DNA from: Falsirhodobacter halotolerans
Lineage (GTDB): Bacteria > Pseudomonadota > Alphaproteobacteria > Rhodobacterales > Rhodobacteraceae
Direction of reading: 5' to 3'
DNA: 64,000 bases
Assembly: GCF_022899245.1 (NCBI RefSeq)
Contig: NZ_JALJAZ010000002.1
Span: forward strand, 62,001-126,000
This document shows, one piece after another, positions 18,789-27,893 of this stretch (positions are counted from its first letter, which is position 1; the number at the start of each line of letters is the position of its first letter). The position numbers and the translations under genes are program-made. Below the pieces are notes generated by a model that saw only the letters and a program-made list of their open reading frames with translations, did not search any database and was not told the DNA's origin.

Positions 18789-19727
18789 TCAGTCCTGACC
18801 GAACAGGGCGGTGCGGATCTCTCCGCTTTGGTCGCACCAGGCGCGATACATGCCGGGGCTGTTGAACGGCAGGGCGATGTTGCCCTGCCGGTCCACGGCG
18901 ATCAGACCGCCCGAACCGCCCCGCGCGCCCAGTTCCGTCACGACATCGGTGGCGGCGCGCGCCAGATCCTGACCGGCCCACCGCATCCGGGCGTCGATTT
19001 CGTGGCCCGCCGCCCAGCGGATGAAATATTCCCCATGCCCCGTGGCGGACATGGCCAGCGTGGCGTCATCGGCCCAGGTTCCGGCCCCGATGACCGGGCT
19101 GTCGCCCACGCGGCCCGGCAGCTTGGCCGTCATCCCGCCGGTGGAGGTGGCCGCCGCAAGGTGGCCGTGGCTGTCGCGGGCCACGGCACCGACCGTGCCG
19201 TGCTTGCGCGCGGGATCGCCGTCATCGGGCAGGTTCAGGCGGCGGCGTTCCAGTTCGGCCTCCAGCGCCGCGCGGCGGGTGGGGGTGCCGAACCATTCGG
19301 GGGGCTGCATCTCCAGCCCCGCCTCGGCGCAGAAGCGGGCCGCCCCCTGCCCCGTCAGAAGGACATGCTCGGTCCGTTCCATCACCGCGCGGGCGGCCAG
19401 GATCGGATGGCGCGGCCCGCAGATCCCGGCCACCGCCCCGCAGGCGCGGGTCGCCCCGTCCATCACGGCGGCGTCCATCTCATGCGTGCCGTCGGCGGTG
19501 AAGACCGCGCCCCGGCCTGCGTTGAACAGCGGCTCATCCTCCAGCGCCATGACGGCGGCGGTGACCGCATCCATCGCCGACGCGCCTTCCTGCAGCCGCG
19601 TCAGCCCCGCCTGAAGGCAGGCGCGCAGGGCGGCGTGCAGGGCGGCCTCCTTCTCGGGCGTGATCCGGCTGGGCAGGATGGTGCCCGCCCCTCCGTGCAG
19701 GGCGATGACGGGGGTATGAGAGGTCAT
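18789..19727 (-). CDS. iaaA: Isoaspartyl peptidase/L-asparaginase (plant-type, Ntn hydrolase)
   Basis: A 312-residue precursor of an N-terminal-nucleophile hydrolase that cleaves beta-aspartyl dipeptides and asparagine. Self-cleavage before Thr178 in HGTVGAVA creates the nucleophile. The GGMTAKLPGRVGDSP stretch and late GTGHGEYF-like and GGSGG segments form the binding site. It is the last gene of the rpiR-ABC-dppA block, 20 bases behind the D-aminopeptidase gene. E. coli similarly places iaaA next to the gsiABCD glutathione importer, so the link with a Gsi-type transporter is an established neighbourhood. Confidence 0.93.
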   Translation of the reverse strand: MTSHTPVIALHGGAGTILPSRITPEKEAALHAALRACLQAGLTRLQEGASAMDAVTAAVMALEDEPLFNAGRGAVFTADGTHEMDAAVMDGATRACGAVAGICGPRHPILAARAVMERTEHVLLTGQGAARFCAEAGLEMQPPEWFGTPTRRAALEAELERRRLNLPDDGDPARKHGTVGAVARDSHGHLAAATSTGGMTAKLPGRVGDSPVIGAGTWADDATLAMSATGHGEYFIRWAAGHEIDARMRWAGQDLARAATDVVTELGARGGSGGLIAVDRQGNIALPFNSPGMYRAWCDQSGEIRTALFGQD

Positions 19728-19747
19728 GGGGGCATCCTTTCGAAGGG

Positions 19748-20566
19748 TCAGCGGAGCGCGAAGCTCATCGCGGAGAGGGCGGTCATCCAGCCGATCACCT
19801 CAGCCATGGAGCGGCAGTCGAAGGCGACGGTGACCGGATCGAGGCGGAGGGCGGGGGGCAGAACGGCGAACTGGTCGGCCAGCGCCGCGCGGCTGGCGCG
19901 AAACTCGGCCCGGAAGGGGCCTTCGGGGCGGGGCGGGGCTGCGCGATTCCGGCGGCGGACCGCGCGGCCGGCCGCCTCGCGCAGCAGCGCGCGGGCGCGG
20001 ACCACCGACACCTGCCGGGCCGCGCGTTCGCCGAAGGCCTGCTTGACCACGACATGTTCGGCCTCGGGGAACAGCGGGCGGTTTTCGGCTGCCGTCCGGT
20101 CATCGCCGGAGATCAGCGCCACCGGGATCCCCAGTTCGGCGGCATAGGCGCCGTAGATCGCAGGCTCGCCGCAGGGGATGCCGTTGATCCGCACCTCGTG
20201 AAACGCGGTCCCGTTGGTGGTGTGGGACAGGACGCCGCCGCCGCCCGCGCGCGAATGATGGCCCACCATGCAGAAAAGATCGAAGCCCACGTCCAGCCCG
20301 CAGGCCATGTTCATGGGCTTGGGCTTGCCCAGGATCAGGTCGGCGGCGGGGTGCAGGCGATCGGGCAGAAGATTGATCATGGCCCCATGCGCGTCGTTGA
20401 CCACCACCTCGGTCGCGCCGCCTTCCAGCAGACCCTCGACGACGGCATTGACCTCCTCGGTCATCAGGATGCGGGCCTTTTCATGATCGGCATGGCCCGC
20501 CTGGCATTGCGACGGGGCGACGACCCCCGCCACCCCTTCGATATCGGCCGAGATATAGACGCGCAT
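19748..20566 (-). CDS. dppA: D-aminopeptidase DppA (peptidase family M55)
   Basis: A 272-residue zinc D-aminopeptidase that removes N-terminal D-amino acids such as D-Ala from peptides; the characterised enzyme is DppA of Bacillus subtilis. Residues equal to its zinc ligands and catalytic His are all present: Asp8, Glu10 (SADIEG), His60, His104, His115 and Glu134. It lies between the DppC-like permease (11 bases) and the isoaspartyl peptidase. Presumably cytosolic, acting on peptides brought in by the adjacent transporter, such as cell-wall fragments. The last 80 residues are Arg/Ala-rich but in frame. Confidence 0.93.
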   Translation of the reverse strand: MRVYISADIEGVAGVVAPSQCQAGHADHEKARILMTEEVNAVVEGLLEGGATEVVVNDAHGAMINLLPDRLHPAADLILGKPKPMNMACGLDVGFDLFCMVGHHSRAGGGGVLSHTTNGTAFHEVRINGIPCGEPAIYGAYAAELGIPVALISGDDRTAAENRPLFPEAEHVVVKQAFGERAARQVSVVRARALLREAAGRAVRRRNRAAPPRPEGPFRAEFRASRAALADQFAVLPPALRLDPVTVAFDCRSMAEVIGWMTALSAMSFALR

Positions 20567-20577
20567 GATCGCCCCCT

Positions 20578-21462
20578 TCAGCCGTTGCGCAGCTTGGGGT
20601 CCAGCGCGTCGCGCAACCCGTCGCCCAGCAGGTTGAAGCCCAGAACCGTCAGGAAGATCGCAAGGCCCGGAAACAACGTCAGGTGATCGGCCACGCCCAT
20701 ATAGGTGCGCCCGTCCGCAAGCATCGCCCCCCATTCCGGCGACGGCGGCTGCGCGCCCAGACCGATGAACGACAGCGCCGCCGCCGTCAGGATCGACGTG
20801 CCGATCCGCATGGAGAAATAGACGATCACGTTGGGCAGGGTGCCGGGCAGGATGTGGCGCATCATGATGACCCGGTCGGCCACCCCGATCGCGCGGGCCG
20901 CGTCGACATAGACGGCCTGCTTCAGTTGCAGCGTCGTCCCCCGCGCCAGCCGCGCAAAGACCGGGATGGAGAAGATGGCTACCGCATAGATGACGTTGGT
21001 GATCCCCGGCCCCAGGATCGCGATGACCGCGATGGCCAGAAGGATGCCCGGAAAGGCCAGCAACAGATCGCACAGCCGCATCACCGCGCTGTCGATCCAG
21101 CGCCCGTAATACCCCGCGATGATCCCCAGCCCGACCCCGCCGATCGCGCCCAGCGTGACCGACAGGAACCCCACGGCAAGCGAGATGCGCGCCCCCCAGA
21201 TGATCCGGCTGAAGATGTCGCGGCCATAGGTGTCGGTTCCGGCCCAGTGTGCCGCACTCGGCCCTTTCAGGACGTTGGTGTAATCGGGCACGGCGGGGCC
21301 GTAAGGGGCGATCCACGGGGCAAGGACCGCGGCGGCGATCAGCAGCGTCAGGAACGCCAGCGCCACCAGCGCCACCTTCTGCTGCAGGAAACGTTTCCAG
21401 AATTCGGCAAGCGGCTTGCGGGTCTTGCCGACGGCGCCGGCGTTCAGGCTGACATCGGTCAT
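20578..21462 (-). CDS. ABC transporter permease, DppC/GsiD-like
   Basis: A 294-residue inner-membrane permease. It has a short cytoplasmic N-terminus, about six membrane helices, the EAA-type loop ([18 protein letters not shown]) and the closing [13 protein letters not shown] motif of peptide permeases. The start overlaps the stop of the DppB-like gene (ATGA). It forms the translocation channel with that protein. The operon context of Gsi-type ATPase, isoaspartyl peptidase and D-aminopeptidase suggests import of glutathione-like or modified peptides. Confidence 0.94.
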   Translation of the reverse strand: MTDVSLNAGAVGKTRKPLAEFWKRFLQQKVALVALAFLTLLIAAAVLAPWIAPYGPAVPDYTNVLKGPSAAHWAGTDTYGRDIFSRIIWGARISLAVGFLSVTLGAIGGVGLGIIAGYYGRWIDSAVMRLCDLLLAFPGILLAIAVIAILGPGITNVIYAVAIFSIPVFARLARGTTLQLKQAVYVDAARAIGVADRVIMMRHILPGTLPNVIVYFSMRIGTSILTAAALSFIGLGAQPPSPEWGAMLADGRTYMGVADHLTLFPGLAIFLTVLGFNLLGDGLRDALDPKLRNG

Positions 21463-22379
21463 TTGTAACGGATCTCCGGGTTGGCGAAGACGTAGAGGAC
21501 GTCGACCAGAAGGTTGATGAGGATGAACTGGATCGAGAACATCAGGACCAGCGCCTGAATGACCGGATAGTCGCGATAGCTGACGGAATCGACCAGCAGA
21601 CGCCCCACGCCGGGCCAGGCGAACACCGCCTCGATCACGATGGAGCCGCCCAGAAGAAAGCCGAACTGCAACCCGACCATGGTGATGATGGGGATCAGCG
21701 CGTTGCGCAGCGAATGGCGCCAGATCACGCGGCGTTCGGGCACGCCCTTGGCGCGGGCGGTGCGGACGTAATCCTCACGCGCGATCTCGATGAAGGCGGA
21801 GCGGGTGAAGCGCGCCATCACGGCGGCCACGCCAAGGCCAAGGGTGAAGGACGGCATCAGAAAATGCTGCCATGTGCCGTATCCGCCCGTGGGCAACCAG
21901 CCCAGCCGGACCGAAAAGAGGTTGATCAGCAAAAGCCCCAGCCAGAACGGCGGGAACGAGATGCCGGACACGGCCAGAACCATCCCGCCGTAATCCTGCC
22001 ACCGCCCGCGTTTCACCGCCGACACGACGCCGATCAGAAGGCCGATTGCCACGGCCCAGACCATCGCGAAGATCGTCAGCCAGACGGTGGGCATGAGCCG
22101 CATCCCGATCTCGTCGATGACGGGGCGGCGGGTTTTCAGCGAGGTGCCGAAATCCCCCTGCAGCGTGTTGCCGACATAGGTGAGGAACTGTTGCGGCAAC
22201 GGCCGGTCCAGCCCCAGCGAGGCGCGCACCGCCGCCACGTCCGCGGCCGTCGCCTCCGGTCCCGCCACAAGCCGCGCCGGATCGCCGGGCAGAAGGTGCA
22301 CGAAAGCGAAGACGGCGATCATCACCATCACCACGACCGGAACCGTGCCCAGCAAGCGTTTGATCAAGAAAGATAGCAT
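21459..22379 (-). CDS. ABC transporter permease, DppB/GsiC-like
   Basis: A 306-residue permease with the N-terminal DppB/OppB domain ([15 protein letters not shown]), six membrane helices and the EAA loop ([24 protein letters not shown]). I chose 22379 because it leaves the usual short N-terminus MLSFLIKR. The gap to the upstream binding-protein gene holds a GC-rich hairpin (22420-22443) that may lower permease expression relative to the binding protein. Confidence 0.94.
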   Translation of the reverse strand: MLSFLIKRLLGTVPVVVMVMIAVFAFVHLLPGDPARLVAGPEATAADVAAVRASLGLDRPLPQQFLTYVGNTLQGDFGTSLKTRRPVIDEIGMRLMPTVWLTIFAMVWAVAIGLLIGVVSAVKRGRWQDYGGMVLAVSGISFPPFWLGLLLINLFSVRLGWLPTGGYGTWQHFLMPSFTLGLGVAAVMARFTRSAFIEIAREDYVRTARAKGVPERRVIWRHSLRNALIPIITMVGLQFGFLLGGSIVIEAVFAWPGVGRLLVDSVSYRDYPVIQALVLMFSIQFILINLLVDVLYVFANPEIRYK

Positions 22380-22419
22380 GAGGTCCTTCGTCCCGACCGG
22401 CCCCGTGGGCGTGTCAAAC

Positions 22420-22443
22420 GCGGGGGGACCATCGCCCCCCCGC
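22420..22443 (-). terminator. GC hairpin between binding-protein and permease genes
   Basis: The minus-strand transcript contains GCGGGGGG and CCCCCCGC, which pair over 8 bp around an 8-base loop. No uridine run follows, so it is more likely a partial terminator or a 3' end that protects the binding-protein mRNA than a full terminator. Confidence 0.55.
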
Positions 22444-22451
22444 AACTACGA

Positions 22452-23978
22452 TCATTCGGTGAATGCCGCATCTTCCAGCAGGAAGCCGCGATCGGGCAGC
22501 ATGTGCACGCCCGTGACATCGGCCGTCTGCGCCGCGATCAGGTCGGCCACACCGAGGAAGATCCACGGCGCGCCTTCCCAGGCCAGCTTCTGCGCCGTCT
22601 CATAGAAGCCTGCGCGTTCGTCGGGGTTCGCGGTGCCGATGGCGCCGGTGATCGCCGCATCCAGTTCCGGGTCGGAATAATAGGCGACGTTGAACATCGA
22701 CGGGGGGGCGTTCTCGCTCAGCAGAAGCGGGCGGATGCCCCAATCCGCATCGCCGGTGGAGGAGGACCAGCCGCCGTAATACATCTGCACCTCGGCATCC
22801 TCGGCGGATTCGATGGACCAGATGCGTTGCGCGGCGACCCCTGCCTCCAGCGGGACGACCGTCACATCGACGTTGATCTGCGCCAGCTGCTGCTGGATGA
22901 ACTGCACCGCGCGCAGCGATTCCGTGTTGGAGTTCGCCCAGATTTCGGTGCTGAAGCCGTCCTCGACCCCCGCCTCGGCCATCAGTTCCCGGGCGCGGTC
23001 CAGATCATAGGCGTATTCGCCCGCCGTGGTGTGGAACGCGAGGCCCGAGGGGATGATCGAATCCGCCGGGGTGCACAGGCCGCTGAACACCACCTGACAG
23101 AAGGCGTCCTTGTCGACGGCGTAGTTCAGCGCCTGACGCACCAGCTTGTTGTCCAGCGGCGCCTTGTTGTTGTTCAGCGCGACATAGAATTCGACGATGG
23201 ACGGCGACACCTCGACCTTGAGGTTGGGGTTGTTTTCCACCACCTGCATCAGTTCGGGCGGGAAGTTCGGCACGAACTGCGCCTCGCCCGTCTGCAGCAT
23301 CGCCATGCGCGCGCCCGATTCCGGGACCGAGCGGATGATGACGTGCTCGACCTTGGCCGGGCCCTTCCAGTAATCGTCGTTGCGCGTGACTTCCAGCGTG
23401 TCGGCGGACCAGTTCTCGAATTTGAACGCGCCGGTGCCGACCGGATGGCGGCCGATCTCGGGGCCGTATTCCTCCAGCGCGGCGGGCGAGATCATCATCG
23501 CGCCGGGATGCGCGAGCGAGGCGATCATCGCCCCGAACGGCGCGTCCAGCGTCAGCTTGACGGTCAGGTCGTCCACGACCGTGACGTCGTCGATCATCGA
23601 CACCAGGCTGCGGCGCGACAGGTTGTTGTCGGGGTTGCGCAGACGATCAAGGTTGACCTTGACCGCGTCGGCGTTGAAGGCGGTGCCGTCGTGGAAGGTA
23701 ACGCCGCTGCGCAGCTTGATCGTGAATTCGGTGGCGTCTTCGTTGCTGTCATAGCTTTCGGCCAGCAGCGGGACCAGGTTCATCTCTGGATCAAAGCCGA
23801 ACAGACCCTGATAGATCAGCCGCAACGACGTCTGCGACAGGGTGTCGTTCACGTTGGTCGGATCCAGACCGGTCAGGTTGTTCTGGATCGCGACGGTCAG
23901 GTCGCGAGCCATGCCGGCGCCGGGCGCCAGCATCATCACCCCAAGGGCGGACGACATCAGAAGGGACTTGAACGTCAT
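22452..23978 (-). CDS. ABC transporter substrate-binding protein, family 5 (DppA/GsiB type)
   Basis: A 508-residue periplasmic binding protein. A signal peptide (about residues 1-24, ending GMARDL) is followed by the SBP family 5 fold: SLRLIYQGLFGFDPEM near the start, the TFHDGTAFNADAVK motif and RQALNYAVDKD in the middle. The closest functional type is GsiB or DppA, for glutathione or dipeptides. It lies between the fused ATPase and the permeases. Family resemblance does not settle the ligand; the enzymes encoded beside it point to isoaspartyl or D-residue peptides. Confidence 0.94.
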   Translation of the reverse strand: MTFKSLLMSSALGVMMLAPGAGMARDLTVAIQNNLTGLDPTNVNDTLSQTSLRLIYQGLFGFDPEMNLVPLLAESYDSNEDATEFTIKLRSGVTFHDGTAFNADAVKVNLDRLRNPDNNLSRRSLVSMIDDVTVVDDLTVKLTLDAPFGAMIASLAHPGAMMISPAALEEYGPEIGRHPVGTGAFKFENWSADTLEVTRNDDYWKGPAKVEHVIIRSVPESGARMAMLQTGEAQFVPNFPPELMQVVENNPNLKVEVSPSIVEFYVALNNNKAPLDNKLVRQALNYAVDKDAFCQVVFSGLCTPADSIIPSGLAFHTTAGEYAYDLDRARELMAEAGVEDGFSTEIWANSNTESLRAVQFIQQQLAQINVDVTVVPLEAGVAAQRIWSIESAEDAEVQMYYGGWSSSTGDADWGIRPLLLSENAPPSMFNVAYYSDPELDAAITGAIGTANPDERAGFYETAQKLAWEGAPWIFLGVADLIAAQTADVTGVHMLPDRGFLLEDAAFTE

Positions 23979-24009
23979 GTAATTCTCTCCGTTGGCTTGT
24001 TGTTTGTGG

Positions 24010-25875
24010 TTATTCGAAGGTCCCGACCGGATGGCGGGCCACGAAATGTCCGGGCGTCACCTCCACCAGCGGGGCGACGTGGGGGGGATCGCCCGCGCGG
24101 CGCATGGCGCTTGGCACCTCCCCCTCGATCAGGGGGCGCTGGCGGTCGCGCGCTTCGGGCGCGGCGACGGGCACGGCCGACAGAAGGCGACGGGTATAGG
24201 GGTGCTGCGGGTTCTCGAAGATCTGCCGCCGGGGGCCGATTTCCACGATCTGGCCCAGATACATGACGGCGACCCGGTGGCTGACGCGTTCGACCACCGC
24301 CATGTCGTGACTGATGAACACATAGGACAGGCCGCGCTTGCGTTGCAGGTCCATCAACAGGTTGATGACCTGCGCCTGGATGGACACGTCCAGCGCGGCC
24401 ACCGCCTCATCCGTGATCAGGACGTCGGGTTCGCCCGCCAGCGCGCGGGCGATGCAGATGCGCTGGCGTTGCCCGCCCGAGAATTCGTAAGGGTAGCGTT
24501 GCGCATGTTCCGGTTGCAGCCCCACATCGCGCAGCAGTTCGGCCACGCGTTCGTCCACCGCCCGCCCCGAGGCGAGACCGTGGGTGATCAGCGGCTCGGC
24601 AATCGAAAAGCCGACCGTCAATCGGGGGTCGAGCGAGGCGAAGGGGTCCTGGAACACATACTGGATCTTGCGCCGCACGGCTTTGCGCTCTTTCGCGGGC
24701 AGGCGGAAGATGTCGCGCCCGTGGTAAAGGACGGAGCCGGACGTCGCCTCCTGCAACATCATCAGCGTGCGCCCCGTGGTGGATTTGCCGCAGCCGGATT
24801 CGCCCACCAAGGCCAACGTCTCGCCCTTATGCAGATCGAAATTCACATGCTCCACCGCATGGATCCGCCCCGTCACGCGCGACAGAAGGCCCCGGCGGAT
24901 GTCGAAGCGGGTGACCAGATCGCGCACCTGAAGAACCGGGGCGGCATCGGTGACGGTGTCCTGCGCGGGATATTCCTGAAACCCCTCGGCCACGCGGTGA
25001 TCGCCGCCGTCCTTCAGCAGCGGAAACGGGCGCGGCAGGTCCTGCCCGTTCAGCGCGCCAAGCCGTGGCACCGCCGCCAGAAGCGCGCGGGTATAGGGGT
25101 GGGCGGGGGCCGCGAAGATGTCCTGGACGCTGCCCTCCTCGACCTTTTCGCCGTGGCGCATGACCAGCACGCGGTCGGCCACTTCGGCCACCACGCCCAT
25201 GTCATGGGTGATGAACAAAACCGCCATGCCCATTTCGTCCTGCAGGATGCGGATCAGGCGCAGGATCTGCGCCTGGATCGTCACGTCCAGCGCGGTCGTG
25301 GGTTCATCGGCGATCAGCAGGCGGGGTTTGCACGACAGGGCCATCGCGATCATCACCCGCTGGCGCATCCCGCCCGACAACTGGTGGGGATGCCGGTCGA
25401 GGATGCTTTTGGCATCCGGGATGCGCACCTTTTCCAACATGCGCAGCGCCTCGGCCCGCGCCTCGGCGGGGCTGCAATCCTGATGCAGGCGCACCGCCTC
25501 GGCGATCTGTTCGCCCACCGTGAACACGGGGTTGAGCGAGGTCATCGGCTCTTGGAAGATCATGGCGACATCGTTGCCGCGGATCGCCTCCATCTGCGGC
25601 AGGGGCACCTGCGTCAGGTCGCGCGCGGTGCCGTCGCGGCCGGTCAGTCGCACCGTGCCGCCGGTGATCCGCCCGCCGCCGAATTCCACCAGCCGCATGA
25701 CCGACAGCGAACTGACGGATTTGCCCGACCCGGATTCCCCCACCACAGCCAGCGTCTCGCCCGCGCGGATGTGGAAGGACAGGTCCTTGACCGCGCGGAA
25801 AACGCCGTTTTCGCCACGGAATTCGACGTTCAGCCCTTCGACGCTGATCGTGGGATCCAAAGGTGCTGTCGTCAT
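24010..25875 (-). CDS. Duplicated ABC transporter ATP-binding protein, GsiA-like
   Basis: A 621-residue protein with two complete ATPase domains. The first (about residues 1-280) has [15 protein letters not shown] and [12 protein letters not shown]. The second (about 310-600) has [16 protein letters not shown] and [12 protein letters not shown], with Ala in place of the usual Pro-Thr-Ser run. One chain therefore replaces the DppD/DppF pair, as in GsiA of the glutathione importer. The start overlaps the stop of the RpiR gene (ATGA), so it is the first transporter gene of the operon. Confidence 0.94.
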   Translation of the reverse strand: MTTAPLDPTISVEGLNVEFRGENGVFRAVKDLSFHIRAGETLAVVGESGSGKSVSSLSVMRLVEFGGGRITGGTVRLTGRDGTARDLTQVPLPQMEAIRGNDVAMIFQEPMTSLNPVFTVGEQIAEAVRLHQDCSPAEARAEALRMLEKVRIPDAKSILDRHPHQLSGGMRQRVMIAMALSCKPRLLIADEPTTALDVTIQAQILRLIRILQDEMGMAVLFITHDMGVVAEVADRVLVMRHGEKVEEGSVQDIFAAPAHPYTRALLAAVPRLGALNGQDLPRPFPLLKDGGDHRVAEGFQEYPAQDTVTDAAPVLQVRDLVTRFDIRRGLLSRVTGRIHAVEHVNFDLHKGETLALVGESGCGKSTTGRTLMMLQEATSGSVLYHGRDIFRLPAKERKAVRRKIQYVFQDPFASLDPRLTVGFSIAEPLITHGLASGRAVDERVAELLRDVGLQPEHAQRYPYEFSGGQRQRICIARALAGEPDVLITDEAVAALDVSIQAQVINLLMDLQRKRGLSYVFISHDMAVVERVSHRVAVMYLGQIVEIGPRRQIFENPQHPYTRRLLSAVPVAAPEARDRQRPLIEGEVPSAMRRAGDPPHVAPLVEVTPGHFVARHPVGTFE

Positions 25876-26744
25876 GTCGGGTCCTTGGGGCCAGCGGACG
25901 ACGCATCGTCCGAATAAAGATAGGGGAACATCACCCGCGTCATCGCGGTCGCGTCCGAGGTGCTTTGGTAGCGTGCGGTCAGAAGGGCGGCGATCGCCTC
26001 GAAGAACGCGAACCCCGCAAGGGCGGAACTGTTCAGCACGGGATGGGCCGCCGGCAGCAGGATCGTGTCGCTGCACAGGGGCACGAGCGGGGATTGCGCG
26101 CTGTCGGTGATGCCGATGCAAGGCACGCCCGAGGCGCGGGCCAGCCGCACGAAGTCGATCGTGGCGATGGAATAGCGCGGCAGGGTCATGGCGATGATCA
26201 GATCGCGCGGCCCCATGCGCCCGATCAGCCGGGCCATGCGTTCATGCCCGCCCGTGCCGTCCAGCAACCGCGGGTTCTGCACGAAGCGTTCGGTCAGCCC
26301 GTGGAAATAGGTCATGCTGCGCGCGCTGCTGCCGAACCCCAGAAGGCCAACCTGGGTCGCGGCGGCCATGCGGTCGACCAGCATCTCGCATTGCGCGACC
26401 GGCAGGTCGGCCATGGCGTCGACATGGCTGCGGGCCGCCGCGAGGGAGGATGCGATGACCTCCGCGCTGGAGGCGTGCTGCGCCCGGTCCACATTGTCGA
26501 TGGGGCGCAGCAGGTCCTGATACCGGCGGATGGCGATGGCCCGGAATTCGGCGTAATTGTTCAGGCCCAACTGGCGCACGAACCGCGTGATCGTGGGGGC
26601 GGAGACCGCCGCCGCCTCGGCCAGATCCTCGATCCCCATCGTCGCGACCAGAAACGGGTTGGCCAGGGCATACTCCCCGACGCGCTGCTGATTGGGCGTC
26701 AATGTCGCCCAATGCGCCTCGATAAGATCCCTGAGATCGGCCAC
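25872..26744 (-). CDS. MurR/RpiR family transcriptional regulator
   Basis: A 290-residue regulator with an N-terminal RpiR-type helix-turn-helix (about residues 1-77; [23 protein letters not shown]) and a C-terminal SIS domain (about 125-265; [13 protein letters not shown]) that in relatives binds a phosphosugar. It heads the Gsi-like operon and is coupled to the ATPase gene by ATGA. MurR of E. coli senses N-acetylmuramic acid 6-phosphate, so a cell-wall-derived effector would fit the D-aminopeptidase downstream. A palindrome 54 bases before the start is its likely operator. Confidence 0.92.
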   Translation of the reverse strand: MADLRDLIEAHWATLTPNQQRVGEYALANPFLVATMGIEDLAEAAAVSAPTITRFVRQLGLNNYAEFRAIAIRRYQDLLRPIDNVDRAQHASSAEVIASSLAAARSHVDAMADLPVAQCEMLVDRMAAATQVGLLGFGSSARSMTYFHGLTERFVQNPRLLDGTGGHERMARLIGRMGPRDLIIAMTLPRYSIATIDFVRLARASGVPCIGITDSAQSPLVPLCSDTILLPAAHPVLNSSALAGFAFFEAIAALLTARYQSTSDATAMTRVMFPYLYSDDASSAGPKDPT

Positions 26745-26797
26745 TTGGTCCCCGCGTTGAAGATCGTTGCCGACTCAAACCACGCGCGGGGTGATTC

Positions 26798-26815
26798 GTG
26801 AAAGTATTATTTCAC
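26798..26815 (-). promoter_or_regulatory. Palindromic operator upstream of the RpiR gene
   Basis: GTGAAA-N6-TTTCAC is a perfect 6-bp inverted repeat (plus-strand GTGAAAGTATTATTTCAC). Its six-base centre reads TAATAC on the minus strand, a good -10 element, so a bound regulator would cover the promoter. A second GTGAAAA half-site lies about 15 bases upstream in the minus-strand sense. Confidence 0.6.
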
Positions 26816-26841
26816 CGGACCGCATTCTTGGGTTTTTATTT

Positions 26842-27888
26842 TCACTGGTGCGGCGGCGACCGCCCATTTTTTGGGCTGTTGAGCCAATCCGACAGCAGCG
26901 GGCGAACCGCACCGTTCCAGCCCGTCACCGCCGTGGCCGCGCACAGCGCGTTCAGGACCGCCTCCTCCGTCGCTTCGCAGGCGGCGCGAAAGGCCAGATC
27001 GATCCGGGTGTCGGCCATGCGGTCCACCTGCCCCATATCCGCCGCGGGGCGATGGGGAATGCGGTTGTGGGTGGTGAAGCCCAGAACGATGTCGCCGCTG
27101 CCATTGCCATAGAACGCGCCCAGACGGGCCAGCCCCGCCCCGGCCCGCCGACAGATGCGCGCAAGCTGGCGCTGATCGACCGGAAGGTCCGTGGCCAGAA
27201 CGACGATGACCGAGCCCTTCTCGGCCTCGGCCCGTCCCGCCGGATCGGGGCGGCGCCCGTCGGGCAGGATCAGATCGCCCGCCCGCCCGAAATTGGCCAG
27301 CACCAGCGCGCCCAGCAGGTGCGCCCCCCCGTCCAGATCGATCCGGCGCGAGGCGGTGCCGATCCCGCCCTTGAACCCGAAGGCCACCATCCCCGTCCCC
27401 GCCCCGACCGACCCTTCGGCCACCTGCGGGCCCGCCGCCGCCAGCGCGCGGCGGGCGTCGTCTTCCGTCACCGCCATCGCCTGGATGTCCGACAAGGTGC
27501 CGTCGTTGCATTCGCACACCACCGGATTGACGGTGGAGGTGCCGCGCCCGATGTCGGGGCTTTCCGCGATCGCGCGGCGGATCAGGGCGTTGGCGCAGGT
27601 GCCGACCCCGAAGGTGTTGGTCAGAAGGATCGGCGTTTCCAGACTGCCCAGTTCGGCCACCTGCACAAGGCCCGCGCTTTTGCCGAAACCGTTGATGACC
27701 TCCACCGCGGCGGTCAGCTTGTGTTCGAAAAGGTTGCCGGGGGCGGGCAGGATCGCGGTGACGCCGGTGTTCAACCCCCCGCCCTGGATCGTGGCATGGC
27801 CGACCTGCACGCCCGGAACGTCCGTCACGCTGTTGCGCGGCCCGGTGGGCAGATGGCCCGGAAGGGCGATGTGATCGCGAAGGCGCAT
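26842..27888 (-). CDS. P1 family peptidase (DmpA/S58-type aminopeptidase)
   Basis: A 348-residue relative of DmpA, the L-aminopeptidase/D-Ala-esterase of Ochrobactrum, and of beta-peptidyl aminopeptidases. These are autoproteolytic N-terminal-nucleophile-like hydrolases; Ser160 in AEGSVGAGTGM is the expected nucleophile after cleavage at Gly159. The start RNSVTDVPGVQVGHATI is typical. I chose 27888 because GGAAAGGA is well spaced for it; 27897 forms ATGA with the MFS gene stop. It forms a two-gene operon with the MFS carrier and precedes the RpiR operon on the same strand. Confidence 0.9.
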   Translation of the reverse strand: MRLRDHIALPGHLPTGPRNSVTDVPGVQVGHATIQGGGLNTGVTAILPAPGNLFEHKLTAAVEVINGFGKSAGLVQVAELGSLETPILLTNTFGVGTCANALIRRAIAESPDIGRGTSTVNPVVCECNDGTLSDIQAMAVTEDDARRALAAAGPQVAEGSVGAGTGMVAFGFKGGIGTASRRIDLDGGAHLLGALVLANFGRAGDLILPDGRRPDPAGRAEAEKGSVIVVLATDLPVDQRQLARICRRAGAGLARLGAFYGNGSGDIVLGFTTHNRIPHRPAADMGQVDRMADTRIDLAFRAACEATEEAVLNALCAATAVTGWNGAVRPLLSDWLNSPKNGRSPPHQ

Positions 27889-27893
27889 AGGCG

